Position numbers and translations under genes: made by a program. Shown piece by piece: positions 60,387 to 64,000 of a stretch of DNA of 64,000 nt. This DNA is from DASWJZ01 sp963761005. GTDB lineage: Bacteria; Pseudomonadota; Alphaproteobacteria; Rhizobiales; Afifellaceae. The notes below the pieces were generated by a model. The model was not told where the DNA came from. It was given only the letters and a program-made list of their open reading frames with translations, and did no database searches. Every line of letters starts with the position of its first letter. The stretch's first letter is position 1. The stretch lies in NCBI GenBank assembly GCA_963761005.1, contig CAVXFK010000026.1, positions 186,001 through 250,000 on the forward strand, in the 5' to 3' direction.

Positions 60387-61511
60387 TTACTTGGACAGGA
60401 TCTCCTTCATCTCCCCACCGGAGACCATGGAGGAGGGGATAGCCGTGGGCGGCAGGTCCTTGTCGCACTTAACGGCAAGCGCCGGGTCATCCGACGTGCT
60501 GTCTTCGGAGAACGGCAGGTTGATCAGGCTGGGCTCGGTGTTGTCCATCCCCTCCACCGCGGCGACACCCTTGCGCAGCGCCAGGCGTGCCAGCCAGGTG
60601 TGCGCGCTGGCGGTCGCCAGCTTGAAGGTCGGGTTGTCGGCGTGATGGTCCTGCCACAGGCAGGAGAGCTCGTTCAGGTCCTGCCCCGCCCAGGCCGGAA
60701 TTGGACGACCGGCCGCGAGGAAGGCCCGGATCGGGCCGGTGGTTTCCGCCATGATGCCGTCGATCTGCGGATACTTGGCAATCTCGCCGGCCGTCACCTT
60801 CTGCGCCAGCGCCGGATCCCAGTTGGTATCAACCGGGCCCTCGAGAACTTGGATCCCCGGGTTCGCGGCAAAGACTTCCTGCCAGCCGACTTGCTGTGAC
60901 GCCGTCATCGGGTTGCCGGGCGTGCCGCCTTGCACGATCACGTTGCCCTTGCCGTCGAGCGTCTTCACCATCCACTCGGCGAGCATCTTGCCGAGCCCGA
61001 TCTGCGTCTCCGTCACGCGCACCAGGTAGTCCTTGCCCATGTCGCCGAAGGGCGCGTCGCCGGTGCTGAACGGAATGACGGCGATGCCCGCCTTGGTCGC
61101 CTGCCGCATGACCTTGAGCTGTGCGACGCCGGTATCGGCGAACACGATGATGACGTCGAACTTCTGGGCAATCAGCCCCTGGATGTCAGCGATCTGTTTC
61201 TCGGCCTTGAACTCGCCGTCGGTGTAGCGGACCTCGGTGATGTTCGGGCACTTCTTCGCCTCGTCCTCGAATTCGCGGCGGGTGATCTGACGCCAATAAT
61301 TGCCGCCCCAGCCGTCGGAATAGGCGACCTTGATCGGCTTGGTGCCGCAATAGGCGGTGATGTCTTTCATGTCCTCGATGCCGCCGACCTTGTCGGGCGC
61401 CATGTCGAGGTTAGCGAAGGCGTTCTGAGCGCCCGCCGGCGTCGCAGCTGCCACTTGCCAAGCGAGTGCCACTACGGCTGCGCCCCCGATAAGTTGCATT
61501 TTTGATGCCAT
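60387..61511 (-). CDS. CUT2 periplasmic sugar-binding protein
   Basis: 374-residue Peripla_BP_4-type protein with signal peptide (GGAAVVALAWQVAAATPAGA). KPIKVAYSDGWGGNYWRQIT is the mature-start pattern; ligand-loop segments FDVIIVFADTGVAQ and GGTPGNPMTASQQ are seen. GGGAGGG precedes ATG 61511. First gene of the third importer operon; the ligand is unknown. Confidence 0.87.
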   Translation of the reverse strand: MASKMQLIGGAAVVALAWQVAAATPAGAQNAFANLDMAPDKVGGIEDMKDITAYCGTKPIKVAYSDGWGGNYWRQITRREFEDEAKKCPNITEVRYTDGEFKAEKQIADIQGLIAQKFDVIIVFADTGVAQLKVMRQATKAGIAVIPFSTGDAPFGDMGKDYLVRVTETQIGLGKMLAEWMVKTLDGKGNVIVQGGTPGNPMTASQQVGWQEVFAANPGIQVLEGPVDTNWDPALAQKVTAGEIAKYPQIDGIMAETTGPIRAFLAAGRPIPAWAGQDLNELSCLWQDHHADNPTFKLATASAHTWLARLALRKGVAAVEGMDNTEPSLINLPFSEDSTSDDPALAVKCDKDLPPTAIPSSMVSGGEMKEILSK

Positions 61512-61589
61512 TCGTCCCTCCCATTGATGTCGTCGGGACCGTTTCTATTTGCGATTTTGACTGAACCGACGTACCGCTATGACGACCAC

Positions 61590-61600
61590 GATACTATAGT
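61590..61600. promoter_or_regulatory. AT-rich palindromic word in the divergent promoter
   Basis: GATACTATAGT with the core ACTATAGT palindrome, between the binding-protein gene (minus) and the MetE-like gene (plus). It shares GATACTA with the left GntR operator candidate at 46525, but the spacing differs. Confidence 0.3.
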
Positions 61601-61654
61601 TTAAGAAGAATTGGTTTTCCAATCGGCGACGCAATTTGCAGGGAGCGGCGTCCA

Positions 61655-62815
61655 ATGAAACTCAGCACGGAAAGGATTCTCACCACACACGCCGGCAGTA
61701 TGCCGCGCGGCGAGCCGCTCAGCTCGATGCTGATCGACCAGGAGGACGGCAAAAGAATCGATCGCAGGAAAATCGAAGAGGTCACCGACGACCGCGTCGC
61801 GTACATCATAGAAAAAGAGGTCGAAGCCGGCGTCGACATTGCCAATGACGGCGAGCAGGGGCGGGTCGGATTCCAAACCTACGTGCCGCAACGCTGGAGC
61901 GGCTTCGGTGGCAAATCGAGCCGCCCGTATGGAAGGGAATTCGTCGAGTTCCCGAAGTTCACCGAACGAATGATGGCGCGCATCCCGAAGACCGGCAAAG
62001 TCTTCGATGCGCCCGAAGCGATCAGCGAAATTCATTATCGGGGCGAAGGCGAGCTGCAGAAAGAGATCGACCGCTCGAAGCGTCAGGCGGAGAAGACCAA
62101 CGCGCACGTCGCCGAGTGGTTTATGAACGCGCCGTCGCCCGGCATCATCGCGTGCACCATGCTGAACGCGTATTACGATTCCGATGAAGCCTATCTCGAT
62201 GCGGTCGCGCGCGAGATATCGAAGGAATACAAAGCCGTCGTCGATGCCGGCTACGTCCTGCAGGTCGACGCGCCCGATCTCGCCATGGAGCGGGTGCTCT
62301 TGTATCAGGATTTGACCGACGCGGAGTTCGCGGAACAGGTGCAAAAACATGTCGACGCGCTGAACAAGGCGCTTGAAGGCATACCGCGCGACCGCGTCCG
62401 GCTCCATGTTTGCTGGGGCAATTGGGAAGGACCGCATAACCACGACGTGCCGATGGCGGTGGTGCTGCCGCCGATCTATCAGGCGAATGTCGGCGCGATC
62501 GGCCTCGAATTCGCCAACCCGCGCCGTCAGCACGAGACTGCGGCGCTCAAGGCGAACAAACCGCCCAAGGACATGGCCGTCATCCCCGGCGTGATCGATT
62601 CCAAGAGCAATTTCGTCGAGCACCCCGAAGTGGTTGCTAATCGTATTGAGGCAGTGGTTGACGCGCTTGGCGACAAGGAGCGCGTGATCGCAGGGGTCGA
62701 TTGCGGCTTCGGCACCTTCGTCGGCTGGGAGTGGGTCGCGGAGGACGTGGTTTGGGCGAAGCTCAAGTCACTTAGCGAAGGCGCGGCCATCGCGTCGAAG
62801 CGATTGTGGGGGTAA
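61655..62815 (+). CDS. Cobalamin-independent methionine synthase-like protein (MetE C-terminal domain family)
   Basis: 386-residue UROD/MetE-like barrel. It starts LSTERILTTHAGSMPRG and keeps likely zinc ligands HVCWGNWEG (His-x-Cys) and VDCGFGT (Cys), as in MetE/MetE-like enzymes, but without the N-terminal MetE domain. Related stand-alone proteins take part in methyl transfer or in degradation of methylated/epoxide compounds. GGGAG lies upstream of ATG 61655. Divergent from the CUT2 operon, which could import its substrate; that is inference. Confidence 0.82.
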   Translation: MKLSTERILTTHAGSMPRGEPLSSMLIDQEDGKRIDRRKIEEVTDDRVAYIIEKEVEAGVDIANDGEQGRVGFQTYVPQRWSGFGGKSSRPYGREFVEFPKFTERMMARIPKTGKVFDAPEAISEIHYRGEGELQKEIDRSKRQAEKTNAHVAEWFMNAPSPGIIACTMLNAYYDSDEAYLDAVAREISKEYKAVVDAGYVLQVDAPDLAMERVLLYQDLTDAEFAEQVQKHVDALNKALEGIPRDRVRLHVCWGNWEGPHNHDVPMAVVLPPIYQANVGAIGLEFANPRRQHETAALKANKPPKDMAVIPGVIDSKSNFVEHPEVVANRIEAVVDALGDKERVIAGVDCGFGTFVGWEWVAEDVVWAKLKSLSEGAAIASKRLWG

Positions 62816-62980
62816 TCGGCGCGTAGCCAGATTCTCGATCGATGCGATGTCCGCTTCGGGTCAGATTCAGGCTCGCGACAGCGCGATGAAAATGTCCGCT
62901 TTACCCTCTAAAAGCAGACATGCTCGGCGTCAGTGCCGACTTCAGGTAGGCGCGAAGAGCGTCCCTTCAGCCGCGATCCG

Positions 62981-63853
62981 CTATCTCCACATGGCGCGCA
63001 GGCGTGCGTGATCCGAAAGCCACGCGATGATGCGGTCGGCGATCTCTTCGTTCCCCTCTTCGATCGGAAAGCTGTGGGCGTGACCGGGAAGGTTCCAGTC
63101 GCGCCCAAGCAGCGTCTCCGGCACGCCCAGGAACCGCGCGGTCGGCTCGGTCACTGTCGCCTGATCGTCCTCCGCTGCCAGGAAGAGGATCGGGACGCGC
63201 TTGACCCAGTCTACGTCGCGCAGGCGAAAGCCGTCATTGGCCCGCACGGATGCGTTGCGAATATTCGGGCTGTAGGGAACAAGCGTGCGGTAGTAGTGCG
63301 CGAACGAAGCCTGAGGGAACAGCCTGCCGTTGGTGAAGCGGATCTTCGCGTCGTCGACCGCGATCCGGATCGGGCGATCGAGCGGCTCGACCCGAACGTT
63401 CGGAAGGTCGCTCTCGGCGTTGGCGACGGGTGCTGAGGCAAGCGCAACGAGCGCCCGGATGAGATCGGGTCGCCGCGCCGCGATCTTGGTCGAAAGCCCC
63501 GCACCCATGCTGTGCCCCATCAACACGGCGGAGCCGATCGACTCCAAGAGCGCGATGATCGCGTCCTCGACACGGTCGTGGGTCATCGTGAGAAAGTCCG
63601 CCGGATAGCCGGACCGGCCGACACCCGGCCAGTCGATGACGTAGACTGTCCATCCCTTCTCGGCGAAGTGTTGCGCCCATCCGGTCCTCCCCCCATCGGC
63701 CGACATCGTCCAGAAGACACCCGTATGCGCACCGCCGTGCACCATCACGATCGGGCGTTCGTCGGTCGCAGCCGTGGAGGCGGTCCACTTCTGCACGTAC
63801 ATGTTCTCAGTGGCAGTGCCTGTGAAAAACTCGGAGAAGGCGAGGCTGCTCAT
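62981..63853 (-). CDS. Alpha/beta hydrolase
   Basis: 290-residue serine hydrolase: oxyanion segment MVHGGAHTGVFW, nucleophile motif MGHSMGAGLS, acid in FLAAEDDQATV and C-terminal GHAHSFPIEEGNEEIAD (catalytic His). The N-terminal part (SLAFSEFFTGTATENMYVQKW) shows no signal peptide. Convergent with the MetE-like gene. The substrate is unknown. Confidence 0.83.
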   Translation of the reverse strand: MSSLAFSEFFTGTATENMYVQKWTASTAATDERPIVMVHGGAHTGVFWTMSADGGRTGWAQHFAEKGWTVYVIDWPGVGRSGYPADFLTMTHDRVEDAIIALLESIGSAVLMGHSMGAGLSTKIAARRPDLIRALVALASAPVANAESDLPNVRVEPLDRPIRIAVDDAKIRFTNGRLFPQASFAHYYRTLVPYSPNIRNASVRANDGFRLRDVDWVKRVPILFLAAEDDQATVTEPTARFLGVPETLLGRDWNLPGHAHSFPIEEGNEEIADRIIAWLSDHARLRAMWR

Positions 63854-64000
63854 GGCGTTTCCAATGAGGGGCGAAGACTCTTTCCGGTATAGGCAGTGCC
63901 AACGGACTCATCCATCGTCTGGCGCGCCCGGCCATCGCAGTGGCGGAGATCGCGTTCAACGGAAGCGGTGCTCCGGCAACCGCACATTCAGGAGTAGCAG
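63854..64000. other. Right edge of the window, no gene recognised
   Basis: 147 bases upstream of the alpha/beta hydrolase gene. It should contain that gene's promoter; nothing else identifiable is seen before the window ends. Confidence 0.5.

Noticed and set aside
61601..62623. 340-codon minus-strand frame
   Set aside because: It is antisense to the MetE-like gene, whose own motifs are clear.

Overview
The window comes from a high-GC alphaproteobacterium, most likely of the order Hyphomicrobiales (Rhizobiales). The evidence is the order of the rRNA operon (16S, tRNA-Ile, tRNA-Ala, 23S, 5S, tRNA-fMet), an insertion in 23S helix 9, a DUF4167 gene just after prfA-prmC, and rhizobial-type palindromic repeats (GTCATGCCCGGG...). 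No phage, CRISPR array or complete insertion sequence was seen.

1-23.8 kb is mostly housekeeping: the end of an adenine deaminase, an MFS exporter, ubiG with a flavin reductase, lysC, ptsP, prfA-prmC, a DUF4167 protein, clpB, a YjbR-like protein, a second MFS carrier, a ribose-type ABC importer (binding protein, ATPase, permease), gamma-glutamyltransferase, an aldo/keto reductase, an isoprenyl (UPP) synthase, and a winged-helix regulator/membrane-protein pair with a clear palindromic operator. All these reading frames are intact.

23.8-33.7 kb: an acoA-acoB-acoC type 2-oxoacid/acetoin dehydrogenase operon, in which acoB and acoC each carry a one-base frameshift. Divergent from it is the main discovery candidate: a two-gene short prokaryotic Argonaute system, TIR-APAZ followed by a short pAgo (SPARTA type), joined by an ATGA overlap. 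The pAgo frame is broken by one missing T in a T run; restoring it gives a 508-residue protein, the usual size. Next come an SH3-like secreted protein whose C-terminus runs into a partial copy of the neighbouring peptidase gene, and an M23 peptidase.

33.7-40 kb: the rRNA operon with a promoter candidate, a boxA-like leader element and a strong rho-independent terminator. A decayed IS6-family transposase lies directly behind the terminator.

40.4-64 kb is a catabolic and transport region. Two diverging sets each have a FadR/GntR regulator, an IlvD/Edd-type sugar-acid dehydratase with a short-chain dehydrogenase, and a Pot-type ABC importer. The right-hand set is intact and also has an MBL-fold hydrolase and an inositol-monophosphatase-like enzyme. 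In the left-hand set the dehydratase/dehydrogenase pair has collapsed to a 0.6 kb remnant and one permease is frameshifted. An aldose 1-epimerase lies between them. A third, CUT2-type sugar importer contains an ATPase-permease fusion with two frameshifts and is divergent from a MetE-like methyltransferase-family gene. An alpha/beta hydrolase closes the window.

Single-base frameshifts occur only right of 23.8 kb, in accessory genes. Either these genes are decaying, or the consensus sequence has indel errors there; raw reads would decide.
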